From the NCBI GenBank assembly GCA_946557105.1, contig CAMNSZ010000020.1:1-52293 (forward strand): a DNA stretch of 52,293 nt, in the 5' to 3' direction. This document shows, one piece after another, positions 34,601 through 42,533 of the stretch; positions within the stretch are counted from its first letter, which is position 1; each line of letters opens with the position of its first letter. Below the pieces are notes generated by a model. It was not told the origin of the DNA. It did not search any database and saw only the letters and a program-made list of their open reading frames with translations. Origin of the DNA: an uncultured Lachnospiraceae bacterium. Its GTDB lineage: Bacteria > Bacillota > Clostridia > Lachnospirales > Lachnospiraceae. The translations under genes and the position numbers were made by a program.

Positions 34601-34706
34601 GCAGTCCACGGATGGAGAAAAAGAGGCAGGAGCGCCGGGTAATATAGACTTATATCGGGCTGCCAAGGTATTTTTACGGGCAGTACAACAACAGAAAACG
34701 AGGTAG
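31668..34706 (+). CDS. DUF6240 protein with FliK-like C-terminal region
   Basis: The 1012-residue soluble, mostly helical protein has the repetitive acidic helices of DUF6240, a family I associate with flagellar loci of Lachnospiraceae. Near residues 870-960 it reads ILPMYIGEELAKVHLTLKQG, a beta stretch, ISERRLDGFLVGN and a long helix. This resembles the C-terminal domain of the hook-length protein FliK (by eye). GTG 31668 lies eight bases after AAGAGGGA and is preferred to ATG 31662. It ends three bases before flagellin, so both are probably co-transcribed. A role in hook or filament assembly is an inference. Confidence 0.72.
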   Translation: MRITFQNTTENKAEAVETGRQYRKGQASNYGRKGVSACDFRPTSAADKRHTMGEGSKQSKGMTLAQLQQKAENADVATAQDYMTLMSNTLSQEDYARLEEEGFCPSDMEPEMTVTIVDKIKAELVRSGQYIAGYTDDLDMEALSAAVGSEILARAIKDSFKEADIPLTQDNVDQVMQAWDMAEKLDVPTEGGYHYMVDNGLEPELWNFYLAQSSGAEEGEYSRPGYFAEDVQGYYSRSAPVSFGDAQGKQGKADDRFFAQIDRVIEQAGLPLDEESRQAADWLLEQDLPLTTENLLRLRELKGVSFPLNEDTFAKAAASAMAEGKNPMQGNLAQTRNIYERAAAVLEYYDKLYQEQTGGSFGNGEEEISRIAQSGRLTERRQLEEIRLRMTAEVNVKLLKSGFAIDTAPMEKLLEALKQAEAAVAAQYFPGDEQAVEKYETYNAANRVMADLPGMPARILGSIPVSGEAAADLEHFHTKGSQLQQSLEKAQESYETLMTSPRRDLGDNINKAFANVDDILKDLGHEPSEENRRAVRILGYNRMDISMESIERVKTADRQVQSVVERMTPAATLKMIRDGVNPLEKSFEELNQYFDSQSRDYSETAESYSRFLYGLEKRGDITEEERESFIGVYRLVRQIEKSDGAAIGALVNTQAQLHFSNLLSAVRSGKYKGLDVKVTDELGAVAELVKKGESISEQITKAFAANTQNILTELSYSEEAEASYRQTDLARIREAIPADEESLTLLQRGDIPVTPANLLAAQALVSVAGSPFGEWKQRMERNMTHASREGAGEAHMASTDIDAAAKLEEGLTKAWEGLDKGEAFAEDYRTVIDEAAKSVEEMSIMQAQTSMDVRGMQLLHKQLSVVGALTRSKEYILPMYIGEELAKVHLTLKQGEGNKGSVDIAVELSENEHIEAHLQISERRLDGFLVGNTESEVKKLKEAADIFIDSLKKDSLQGYEAGELSIVSKGQTAFTKALQSTDGEKEAGAPGNIDLYRAAKVFLRAVQQQKTR

Positions 34707-34709
34707 CTT

Positions 34710-35840
34710 ATGAGAATCAATTACAATGTATCCGCTATGCTTTCAAACAATGCATTAGCAAATAATGACAGCCTTTTGGCACAGTCCTTGGAGAGGCTTT
34801 CTTCCGGCTTGAAAATCAATCATGCAAAGGATAATCCTGCGGGGCTCGCCATGGCAAAGAGAATGAATGCGCAGATAGAGGGAGTTTCTATTGCAGGTCA
34901 GAACGCCGGCGACGGTATTTCGGTTATTGAAATTGCTGACGGCGCGCTCAGTGAAGTCAGCGATATGCTGCAGCGTATGAACGAGCTTGCGATAAAATCG
35001 GCAAACGGTACGATGACAGAGGAAGACAGAAAGACTATTCAGGAAGAAATTTCGCAGCTTAAGGAAGAAGTTTCACGAATTTCCGATACTACCGAGTTTA
35101 ATGGGCAGAAGCTGTTGAACGGTGAATTTGCATTAAAGGGATATTGCAGTCGGGCAGATATTAAGGTGAATTCCTATTCGGAAGAAGTTCCCGCAAAAAC
35201 ATATACCATTAACGAGCTGCCTTTGGTGAGGGAAAATGCAGACGGTACAGGCGATTATATATTGGATGGAGATATTGATTTAGGGGACGAATTCCCCGAG
35301 AAGGAAAATATTACTGCAAGCATTAAGGATAATCTTCTAACTCTGAAGAACAGCAGCGGCTTTGAAATGACGCTTGACGTATCTGCAATAGATTTAGCCG
35401 ATCCGGTGTCCGCCGCGAACCCGCTTACGATTGACGCCACGGGTATCGGACCTATGCGCCTGCAGATTGGCGCAAACGAGGGTCAGGTTCTGGCGGTTAA
35501 TATACCTTATATTTCCCTGCAGAATATGGGAATCGGCAGGCTGGATGTAAGCACAAAGGAAGGCGCTTTAGATGGCATCGACCGTATTGACGGAGCAATA
35601 AAATATATCTCAAAGGTAAGAGGAGGTCTGGGCGCATTTCAGAATCGTTTGGAATCAACCGTAAACAGTCTGGACATTACGCATGAAAACATGACGGCGG
35701 CTTACTCTAGATTGATGGATGTGGATATGGCGGAAGAAATGACCCAGTATACAACTTATCAGGTGCTGACACAGGCGGGAACGTCAATGCTTGCTCAGGC
35801 AAACGAGAGACCTTCTCAGGTATTGCAGCTTTTGCAATAA
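34710..35840 (+). CDS. Flagellin
   Basis: The 376-residue protein has the conserved flagellin ends: MRINYNVSAMLSNNALANN, LERLSSGLKINHAKDNPAGLAMAKRMNAQ at the N-terminus and a C-terminal coiled segment ending TYQVLTQAGTSMLAQANERP and QVLQLLQ. These form the D0/D1 core of the filament; the middle (about 145-290) is the variable surface domain. No signal peptide is present, as expected for export by the flagellar apparatus. GAGG lies six bases before ATG. Followed by the FliS chaperone gene. Confidence 0.95.
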   Translation: MRINYNVSAMLSNNALANNDSLLAQSLERLSSGLKINHAKDNPAGLAMAKRMNAQIEGVSIAGQNAGDGISVIEIADGALSEVSDMLQRMNELAIKSANGTMTEEDRKTIQEEISQLKEEVSRISDTTEFNGQKLLNGEFALKGYCSRADIKVNSYSEEVPAKTYTINELPLVRENADGTGDYILDGDIDLGDEFPEKENITASIKDNLLTLKNSSGFEMTLDVSAIDLADPVSAANPLTIDATGIGPMRLQIGANEGQVLAVNIPYISLQNMGIGRLDVSTKEGALDGIDRIDGAIKYISKVRGGLGAFQNRLESTVNSLDITHENMTAAYSRLMDVDMAEEMTQYTTYQVLTQAGTSMLAQANERPSQVLQLLQ

Positions 35841-35883
35841 AAGGATATGGAGAATTATAGCCCCTGACGGAGGATTGGAAGAC

Positions 35884-36360
35884 ATGACGAAGGAATGTAA
35901 GCAGCAGTTTACTCTGCGTATCACACAGGCTAACTCAACGCAAATGATAGTAATTTTGTACGAAATGCTGTTATGTTATCTTGAAGAGGCAAAGGGTGCA
36001 TTGGAAGAGCAGAATAAGGCGGCGTTTACGGAGGCGGCGCGCAAGTCGAGGGGATGCATGAATGAACTGATACAGTCTCTTCATATGGAATACGAGCCTG
36101 CCCCGAGCCTGCTGCAGCTATATCTGTACTGTATCAGAAAACTGGCTTCTGCCGAGCTGCATAAGCAGGCGGGGATAATCGAAGAAATAGAGCTTGTAAT
36201 AAAACCGTTACATGATGCATATATGGAGATTGCTGATTTAAATCAATCAGGTCCGGTGATGAATAATTCACAAACGGTTTATGCGGGCTTGACCTATGGC
36301 AAAAACACCTTAACCGAGAACATGGCTGACCAGGGCACGAATCGGGGAATGCTGGTATAG
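35884..36360 (+). CDS. fliS: Flagellar export chaperone FliS-like
   Basis: The 158-residue protein is an all-helical FliS: FTLRITQANSTQMIVILYEMLLCYLEEAKGALEEQN, then ELIQSLHMEYEPAPSLLQLYLYCIRKLASAELHKQ. FliS binds the C-terminus of flagellin in the cytosol and prevents early polymerisation. ATG 35884 follows GGAGG by ten bases; longer in-frame readings run into the flagellin gene and are not supported. The C-terminal tail of about 30 residues is longer than usual. The 3' end overlaps the opposite-strand DUF2508 gene by 51 bases. Confidence 0.85.
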   Translation: MTKECKQQFTLRITQANSTQMIVILYEMLLCYLEEAKGALEEQNKAAFTEAARKSRGCMNELIQSLHMEYEPAPSLLQLYLYCIRKLASAELHKQAGIIEEIELVIKPLHDAYMEIADLNQSGPVMNNSQTVYAGLTYGKNTLTENMADQGTNRGMLV

Positions 36361-36606
36361 ACGTTTAGGCGCCGCTTCGGGCTCCATACTTATCAGATCG
36401 GTTAAATGTTTGTAGCGTTTTTGCAAAGAATTAATTTCATAAATATAGCTGTCGATCATGTCAAATTCTACGGCGTTGTCAAAGCCCGCATAAGCGACTT
36501 CCAAAGCTTGGCGGGTTTTTTCTATGGATTCCTTTAGACTCAGCGGAGTAATTTCGGTTTCTATCGGCTGTTTGTTTTCATAGGTTTGTCTGAAAAATGT
36601 TTTCAT
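36310..36606 (-). CDS. DUF2508 (YaaL-like) protein
   Basis: The 98-residue protein reads SLKESIEKTRQALEVAYAGFDNAVEFDMIDSYIYEINSLQKRYKHLTDLI, the helical DUF2508 pattern. AAGGAGA lies before its ATG on the minus strand. In many Firmicutes DUF2508 and bofA are adjacent on the same strand near recR; here they are divergent neighbours. It overlaps the fliS 3' end tail to tail. Function unknown. Confidence 0.75.
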   Translation of the reverse strand: MKTFFRQTYENKQPIETEITPLSLKESIEKTRQALEVAYAGFDNAVEFDMIDSYIYEINSLQKRYKHLTDLISMEPEAAPKRLYQHSPIRALVSHVLG

Positions 36607-36749
36607 ATCGGCGTCTCCTTACATTAGGATTTATTGATAAAAGTATAGGCGGGCCGCAAGAAAAATATACCAATTTATCCAAAAGAAAGCAGAATAATTT
36701 TATAAAGGAGGACATAGAGTGTAGCAAAAGTTAAACGAGGTGGCTTGTT

Positions 36750-37022
36750 TTGGGCAATCAAATAGGTATTGTATCCATTGTTGCAGTCTGCGTAATAGTG
36801 CTTTTAGTTGGTGCGATGAGAAAGAGGTTGGAGTGGCTTCTCAATCTGCTGATGCGGAGTATTTTGGGAATTGTAGCAATTTATTTTATTAACAATACAC
36901 TTGCCGCACAGGGAATTTCGCTGGGGATAGGTATTAACGCAGTGACGGTTTTGACATGCGGAATATTAGGAATTCCGGGGCTTATGGTAGTTTATGCACT
37001 TGGAATTTATCGGTTGTTGTAG
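36750..37022 (+). CDS. BofA family protein (pro-sigma-K processing inhibitor-like)
   Basis: The 90-residue protein has three hydrophobic segments and the BofA pattern RSILGIVAIYFINN and LGIGINAVTVLTCGILGIPGLMVVYAL. In Bacillus BofA holds the SpoIVFB protease inactive until sigma-K is needed; homologues occur widely in clostridia, so a sporulation role is possible but not shown. The start is TTG, seven bases after GAGGTGG. An upstream AAAGGAGG site at 36704 leads only to a GTG followed by TAG. Confidence 0.85.
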   Translation: MGNQIGIVSIVAVCVIVLLVGAMRKRLEWLLNLLMRSILGIVAIYFINNTLAAQGISLGIGINAVTVLTCGILGIPGLMVVYALGIYRLL

Positions 37023-37058
37023 AAATTTACCAAAATTAATTTTTTTGCACATTTATAC

Positions 37059-37087
37059 TTGCAAAGAAAAAATTTTGAGAATATAAT
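37059..37087 (+). promoter_or_regulatory. Sigma-A type promoter of the Tad operon
   Basis: TTGCAA (37059-37064), a 17-base spacer and TATAAT (37082-37087) lie 82 bases before the first Tad gene. Confidence 0.65.
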
Positions 37088-37169
37088 GTGGCTACAATAT
37101 CCAAAGCAATTCTGTTTTATTTTCTTAAGAGATACATTTCGTATTGTTTTTCACGACGGATTATAATTT

Positions 37170-37694
37170 ATGGACAAAGGAGATGGTTGGGTGGTAATAC
37201 TTTGTGTTTTTCTTGTGGCGGCATGTTATTATGATTACAGAAGGAGCAGAATTCCCAATTGGCTGGTGACGTTTTTATTTGTTATGGGAATTGCGGATAA
37301 TTTATTGGATGGGGGAGTATGGGCACTGACAGGCTTTTTTATTTCCGTGCTGCTTGTGGTGCTTACCCTGTATCCGTTTTTTAAAATTGGCGGCTTAGGA
37401 GCCGGAGATATTAAGCTTTTAGGGGTCTGTGCAGGTTATTTCCCTACCGGGAAAATCATTTTATTTCTCTTTTTTTCTATGCTGGTTGCGGCAATTATTT
37501 CATTTATTCATTTATTGAGGGAGCAAAATTGGGGGGAACGGATTTCATATTTTGGCGAGTATGTGCTGGATGTGTTGAGGAGCGGGCATTGGAAGTTGTA
37601 TGTAGAGGAGGATGCCAAGGGAAGAAGGACAGGCGTATGCATGTCAGGACCCATATTATGTAGTGTATTAATGTACTGGGGAGGGATTTATTAG
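37170..37694 (+). CDS. A24 prepilin peptidase (CpaA/TadV-like)
   Basis: The 174-residue membrane protein has two conserved Asp sites: YYDYRRSRIPNWL and GGLGAGDIKLLG (GxGD motif). These are the catalytic aspartates of type IV prepilin peptidases. It would cleave the Flp pilin and TadE-like pseudopilins after Gly. It opens the Tad operon behind the promoter at 37059. The C-terminal soluble part of about 40 residues is slightly long. A second A24-like protein occurs at 45064. Confidence 0.88.
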   Translation: MDKGDGWVVILCVFLVAACYYDYRRSRIPNWLVTFLFVMGIADNLLDGGVWALTGFFISVLLVVLTLYPFFKIGGLGAGDIKLLGVCAGYFPTGKIILFLFFSMLVAAIISFIHLLREQNWGERISYFGEYVLDVLRSGHWKLYVEEDAKGRRTGVCMSGPILCSVLMYWGGIY

Positions 37695-37699
37695 GCTGA

Positions 37700-38719
37700 A
37701 TGAACAATTCGATTTTAGTTTTGTGTGATACGGAGGAAGAGTATGCGCAGCTGATGACGGATTTTTTAAAAGAGCATAAGAATATTCCGTGGCAGATTCA
37801 TACTTATACCGATACGGGAAAGCTTTTTAAGGAGGAGGCCAAGGAAAAGATTAATATACTTGTGGTGGCGGAATCCGCTTATTCGGAGGAGTTTAAAAGA
37901 TTACAGCCTGAGCGCATAGTGGTGCTGAATGAGAGCGGTGTAATCAGATGGAATGATGTTCGTAATATCAATAAATATCAGCAGGCGGAAAACGTACTAA
38001 GGGAGCTTCTTGAAATATTTACCGAAATTGCGAAAGACCAGCTGCCAAGACTTATTAAAAACAGCAATACCCGGTTTGTCGGAATCTATTCTCCGGTAAG
38101 ACGATGTTTGCAGACTTCATATGCCCTTACAATGGCGCAGCTTTTGGCGGAGGAGCACCGTACATTGTATCTTAATTTCGAGCATTATGCAGGAATAACC
38201 GAATTGCTGCCGGATATGCAGACCAGAGACATGGCGGATTTATTATATTTTCTTTCCTGCCAGCAGGATAAGTTCAGGCTTCGCATGCAGACGATTTTAA
38301 TGCATAAGGGAAAACTGGACTATGTTCCGCCTATGAGAGCCGGACAGAATCTGTTGACCGTGACGGGAGCGGAGTGGCTTTCACTGTTACAGAGAATTGA
38401 GGAATTCGGAGAATACGAATATATTATTTTGGATTTGAGCGAAAGCATGCAGGGGTTATTTGATATTTTGAGATTATGCGTAAGGGTTTTTACCCTGACA
38501 AAGGATGACAGGCTTTCCCGAAGTAAAATTACGCAGTATGAACAGCTATTACAGCTTTATGATTATGCGGATATACTGATTAAGACCCGTAAATGTGTCC
38601 TGCCGCAGATACGCAGGCTTCCGGAAGATTTGGAACAATTGACCAGAGGAGAGCTTGCCGAACTCGTGCGAATGCAGATAAAGGATATTTGTGGAGCCGG
38701 TAACGGAGCCAATCCTTAG
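37700..38719 (+). CDS. CpaE/TadZ-like pilus localisation protein
   Basis: The 339-residue protein has a receiver-like N-terminal domain (about 1-110) and a ParA/MinD-like second domain starting FVGIYSPVRRCLQTSYALTMAQLLAEE and containing YEYIILDLSESMQ. The usual Walker A lysines are missing, so ATP binding is doubtful. TadZ positions the Tad pilus machinery in the cell. It begins five bases after the peptidase stop and precedes the CpaF ATPase gene. Confidence 0.78.
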   Translation: MNNSILVLCDTEEEYAQLMTDFLKEHKNIPWQIHTYTDTGKLFKEEAKEKINILVVAESAYSEEFKRLQPERIVVLNESGVIRWNDVRNINKYQQAENVLRELLEIFTEIAKDQLPRLIKNSNTRFVGIYSPVRRCLQTSYALTMAQLLAEEHRTLYLNFEHYAGITELLPDMQTRDMADLLYFLSCQQDKFRLRMQTILMHKGKLDYVPPMRAGQNLLTVTGAEWLSLLQRIEEFGEYEYIILDLSESMQGLFDILRLCVRVFTLTKDDRLSRSKITQYEQLLQLYDYADILIKTRKCVLPQIRRLPEDLEQLTRGELAELVRMQIKDICGAGNGANP

Positions 38720-38759
38720 GCCTTGGAAATACGGCGTTAGCGGAAGGAGGTGTAAATAA

Positions 38760-39977
38760 TTGGACTATATGGAACTAAAAAAGGAGCTTCGTCGCCGGGT
38801 ACAGGAAAGGTTTGATTATGGCAGGGATATGACGGATGATGAAGTGAGCGAGACTATTGATGAGGTTCTTTTGGAACAGGAGAGGTTGGCAATGTGTCCG
38901 GTGGAGATTCGACGACGCTTAAAGAAGGAGTTGTTTGATTCGCTGCGCAGATTGGATATTCTTCAGATTTTTGTGGAAGACAGTTCGGTAACGGAAATTA
39001 TGATTAACGGAACGGATAATATTTTTGTGGAGAGGAACGGCAGAATCAGCAGGCTGGACACACGTTTTGAGTCCCTGGAAAAGCTTCAGGATGTAATTCA
39101 GCAGATTGTGGCAGGCTGCAATCGTGTGGTAAACGAGGCGTCACCCATTGTAGACGCGAGACTGCAGGATGGTTCCCGGGTCAATATAGTGATGAATCCC
39201 ATTGCATTAAACGGACCGATTGTGACTGTCAGGCGTTTTCCCGAAAAGCCTATTACAATGGAATGGCTAATCGACAATGATTCCGTTTCGTTGGAAGCGG
39301 CAGAGTTTTTAAAAGGGCTGGTATATGCCGGATATAACATTTTTATCAGCGGCGGAACCGGCAGCGGTAAAACCACATTTCTCAATGCATTATCCTTCTT
39401 TATTCCTTCCGAGGAGCGCGTCGTTACCATAGAAGACAGTGCAGAACTGCAGCTTCAGGGTATTCCTAACCTTGTAAGGTTGGAAACACGAAACAGCAAT
39501 GTGGAAGGATGCCGAGAGATAAGCATCCGGGAGTTGATCCGCTCTTCTCTCCGAATGCGCCCGGATCGTATTATTGTAGGGGAGGTGCGCGGCGCTGAGG
39601 CAATTGACATGCTGCAATGCATGAATACCGGTCATGATGGCAGTATGTCTACGGGGCATGCCAATAGTGGGGCGGATATGCTGGCAAGGTTGGAAAATAT
39701 GGTTCTTATGGGAATGGAGCTGCCGCTGTCTGCCATTAAGCAGCAAATTGCGTCGGGGCTTGACATTATGATTCATTTGGGAAGGCTGCGTGATAAATCC
39801 AGAAAGGTTCTTGAGATAACGGAGGTGATAGAATGTGAGGATAATAAAATAAAGCTGAATCCTTTGTTCGTTTTTGAAGAAACGGGGCAGGACAAGGAGG
39901 GAAAGGTAATCGGAGGATTACATAAAAAGGGGGTGCTGCTTTGTGAAAGCAAGCTTAAAGCGGCAGGATTATCATAG
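38760..39977 (+). CDS. CpaF/TadA type pilus assembly ATPase
   Basis: The 405-residue cytosolic ATPase has Walker [15 protein letters not shown], Asp box [10 protein letters not shown], Walker [21 protein letters not shown] and the His box [12 protein letters not shown]. It powers Flp pilus assembly with TadB and TadC. The start is TTG, seven bases after AAGGAGGTG. The 3' end overlaps the next gene by 35 bases. Confidence 0.94.
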   Translation: MDYMELKKELRRRVQERFDYGRDMTDDEVSETIDEVLLEQERLAMCPVEIRRRLKKELFDSLRRLDILQIFVEDSSVTEIMINGTDNIFVERNGRISRLDTRFESLEKLQDVIQQIVAGCNRVVNEASPIVDARLQDGSRVNIVMNPIALNGPIVTVRRFPEKPITMEWLIDNDSVSLEAAEFLKGLVYAGYNIFISGGTGSGKTTFLNALSFFIPSEERVVTIEDSAELQLQGIPNLVRLETRNSNVEGCREISIRELIRSSLRMRPDRIIVGEVRGAEAIDMLQCMNTGHDGSMSTGHANSGADMLARLENMVLMGMELPLSAIKQQIASGLDIMIHLGRLRDKSRKVLEITEVIECEDNKIKLNPLFVFEETGQDKEGKVIGGLHKKGVLLCESKLKAAGLS

Positions 39978-40713
39978 TTATTCTTGGAAAAAGGATGAAT
40001 TTATCATAAGTATATTTAAGGCTGTAGTATTAGTGGCTTTTCTGTCATATTTTTTCTACAGGAGCCTTTGGGCATCAATTCCCTTATCGGCTGTCGGAAT
40101 GATGTATGTTGTCTTGTTAAAGCGCAAAAAGTCAAAGAACTGCAGGGAAGAGCTGACCCTGCAGTTTAAAGAGTGTATTCTGTCAGTGTCGGCAGGTTTG
40201 AAAGCGGGGTATGCGGTTGAAAATGCTTTTTTGGAAAGCAGAGAGGAAATCCTCCTTTTGTTTGGAGAAGATTCTATGATGTACAGGGAGTTGGAGCTGA
40301 TACGCAGGGGACTGGTCATTAATATTACTTTGGAGGAGCAGCTGACAGATTTTGCTTTGCGAAGCGGTTGTGAAGAAATCAGACAGTTTGCGGAAATCTT
40401 TTCTATTGCAAAGAGAAGCGGCGGAAGTATACCCGAAATAATCAGAGACTCCGCTGAATTAATCGGGCAGAAAATTGATGCAAAACAGGAAATGCTAGCT
40501 CTGCTGAGCGGAAGGCAAATGGAGCAGAATATTATGAAATTAATGCCGTTTGGAATTTTGCTGTACATTGGCTGCGGTTATCCGAGATATTTTGACATGC
40601 TTTACCACAACCTGCAGGGAGTAGTGATTATGACATTGTGTTTAGTAATTTACCTTGCCGCTTATGTACTGGGTGAGCATATTATGAAAAAGATTGTGGA
40701 GGATATATTGTAA
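39943..40713 (+). CDS. TadB-like inner membrane protein (T2SSF domain)
   Basis: The 256-residue protein has two N-terminal membrane segments, a cytosolic T2SSF helical domain (LSVSAGLKAGYAVENAFLESREE through IFSIAKRSGGSIPEIIRDSAELIGQKI) and two C-terminal segments. TadB and TadC form the membrane platform on which the ATPase acts. The GTG start lies inside the CpaF gene, behind GGGGG, so the two are coupled. Confidence 0.82.
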   Translation: MKASLKRQDYHSYSWKKDEFIISIFKAVVLVAFLSYFFYRSLWASIPLSAVGMMYVVLLKRKKSKNCREELTLQFKECILSVSAGLKAGYAVENAFLESREEILLLFGEDSMMYRELELIRRGLVINITLEEQLTDFALRSGCEEIRQFAEIFSIAKRSGGSIPEIIRDSAELIGQKIDAKQEMLALLSGRQMEQNIMKLMPFGILLYIGCGYPRYFDMLYHNLQGVVIMTLCLVIYLAAYVLGEHIMKKIVEDIL

Positions 40714-40803
40714 GAGGTGTTTATAGAGATCTATTTTAAACGGCAATGCCGCGCAGCTGTGCGGTATACTGGCAGGACAATGAATATAGGAGGAAATGGA
40801 TAA

Positions 40804-42234
40804 ATGTATGCTGTAGCAGCAGTTTTAATATGTGTCTACATAATTTTGTACCTTCTGGCAAAAAAAGAGACGCCGGAGGCTGTACCGTCAAGGCTTTTAA
40901 TACCGTTTTATCGTATGGCACTTTATTTATATAAACGCACTTGCGCCAAAAGCTTTTCTTTTTTTAAAAACAGAAGGGCTGAAGATGATCTGCAAAGACT
41001 TTATCCGGGAGAAGACAGGAATAGGCTTTGTACGGTTTATTATGTAAGAAAGCTGGCTTTATTCTTGATTATTTGTTTTGTGGGAACGTTTTTAGGCGGA
41101 TTGGTCAGTATAAAAGCAAAAATGTCAGAAACTCTTACGGAAGGCGGCACGATGATCCGGGGAGATTATAAGGAAGGTGAAAAAGAGCTTATAGTGAAAA
41201 CCAGTCTTGCAGAAGGAGGAGAGCAGGTGTTTCGTATTTTTGTTCTGCCTCAAAGGCTCAGTAGAAAGGAGGCTGATGCCTTAAAGAAAGACTTCGGGGA
41301 AAAGCTTCCATGGCTTATTTTAGGCAAAAACGTATCTCTTACACAAATATCCCATAATTTGTGCTTGGAGGAAAGCTTTGAAGGATTTCCGTATATTGTA
41401 GAGTGGAAGAGCAGTCGTCCTGATTTAATCAGTGGGGCGGGTATTGTTGGGGAGGCGGAGGGAGAAGGGGAGGCAGTAACGCTGACGGCAACGGTAAACT
41501 ATGAGGATTTATTTTGGGAAGAAGTGATTGACGTATGTGTCGTGCCTCCGACGATATCAAGCGAGGAGAGGATTCATCGGGAATTGGAGGAGTTTATACT
41601 TATTTCGGAGAAAAACAGCAGAGGAGAGGAGGAATGGAAGCTGCCGGAAACATTTAAGGATGAAAGATTGAGCTGGCAGCAGGTGGTTGAAGACAACAGC
41701 CTATTGTTGTGGTTATTGGCAATGGCAGTTGCGTTTATGGTTTATCTGTTTTCCGATAAGGATTTGCATAAATTGCTTTTGGATAGGAGAATAAGCATGA
41801 AAAAAGATTATCCGGACACGGTGCACAAGCTTGCACTTTACTTGGGAGCAGGGATGACAATCAGGGGAACCTTTCAAAAAATGTCAATGGAAACGGAAAC
41901 TAAAGCTCCTATTTATCAGGAAATATTATTTACCTGCAGAGAGCTGAAAAACGGAGTGCCGGAAAGGAACGCATATGAGCATTTTGGAAAAAGAACAGGT
42001 TTACAGGAATATGTACGTTTAAGTACACTGCTTACTCAAAACTTAAAAAAAGGTAATGCCGCATTGTTATTCCAATTGCGGGAGGAAGCACAAAGGGCTT
42101 CTGCAGAAAAACTGCTAAGGAGCAGAAGAATGAGCGAGGAAGCAGGTACAAAATTACTGGTGCCTATGATAATGATGTTGGCTGTGGTTATGCTTATGAT
42201 AATGATACCGGCGTTTTCGTCGATGGGAGTGTAA
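40804..42234 (+). CDS. TadC-like platform protein with large external insertion
   Basis: The 476-residue protein has an N-terminal membrane segment, a cytosolic stretch, another membrane segment near 85, an external region at about 100-295, a third segment (WLLAMAVAFMVYLFS) and a T2SSF-like domain with LALYLGAGMTIRGTFQKMS and LLTQNLKKGNAALLFQLREEA, then a final segment. The inserted region contains VEWKSSRPDLISGAGIV and AVTLTATVNY, which resemble an atrophied bacterial Ig repeat. TadC normally lacks such a domain. GGAGGAAATGG precedes ATG. Confidence 0.78.
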   Translation: MYAVAAVLICVYIILYLLAKKETPEAVPSRLLIPFYRMALYLYKRTCAKSFSFFKNRRAEDDLQRLYPGEDRNRLCTVYYVRKLALFLIICFVGTFLGGLVSIKAKMSETLTEGGTMIRGDYKEGEKELIVKTSLAEGGEQVFRIFVLPQRLSRKEADALKKDFGEKLPWLILGKNVSLTQISHNLCLEESFEGFPYIVEWKSSRPDLISGAGIVGEAEGEGEAVTLTATVNYEDLFWEEVIDVCVVPPTISSEERIHRELEEFILISEKNSRGEEEWKLPETFKDERLSWQQVVEDNSLLLWLLAMAVAFMVYLFSDKDLHKLLLDRRISMKKDYPDTVHKLALYLGAGMTIRGTFQKMSMETETKAPIYQEILFTCRELKNGVPERNAYEHFGKRTGLQEYVRLSTLLTQNLKKGNAALLFQLREEAQRASAEKLLRSRRMSEEAGTKLLVPMIMMLAVVMLMIMIPAFSSMGV

Positions 42235-42300
42235 ACGCATATAGTTTTTTGTAACAAAACTTTATTGGCTGCCGGCATATCGGAAAGGAGGTGAACGGCA

Positions 42301-42477
42301 ATGGGAAAATTAAAAAATTTAAAGCAATTGTTGAAAGAAGAGGATGGAATGGGAACGGTTGAAATTATTTTGATTATAGTGGTGCTTGTAGGTTTAGTTA
42401 TAATTTTTAAAGAACAAATTACTAAAATTGTCCAATCTATTTTTTCTAAAATCACATCGCAAACAAAAAAAATATAA
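42301..42477 (+). CDS. Flp1-like type IVb pilin
   Basis: The 58-residue protein has a short positive leader, then EEDGMGTVEIILIIVVLVGLVIIF, a class III signal with cleavage expected after Gly16 (Glu at mature position 5), and a short charged tail ending TKKI. This is the structural pilin of the Flp pilus. AAAGGAGGTGA sits before the ATG, the best ribosome site of the operon, as expected for an abundant subunit. A weak AGTTTT/AAAACT hairpin lies 50 bases upstream. Confidence 0.88.
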   Translation: MGKLKNLKQLLKEEDGMGTVEIILIIVVLVGLVIIFKEQITKIVQSIFSKITSQTKKI

Positions 42478-42533
42478 GAGTCAAGATTCCCAAATGGTAA
42501 AAATAATACAAATGCCAGATCAGAAACAGCATT

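Noticed and set aside
40056..40568. 170-codon minus-strand frame within TadB
   Set aside because: It is the shadow of a clearly recognisable T2SSF gene, with low-complexity Ser/Ile composition.
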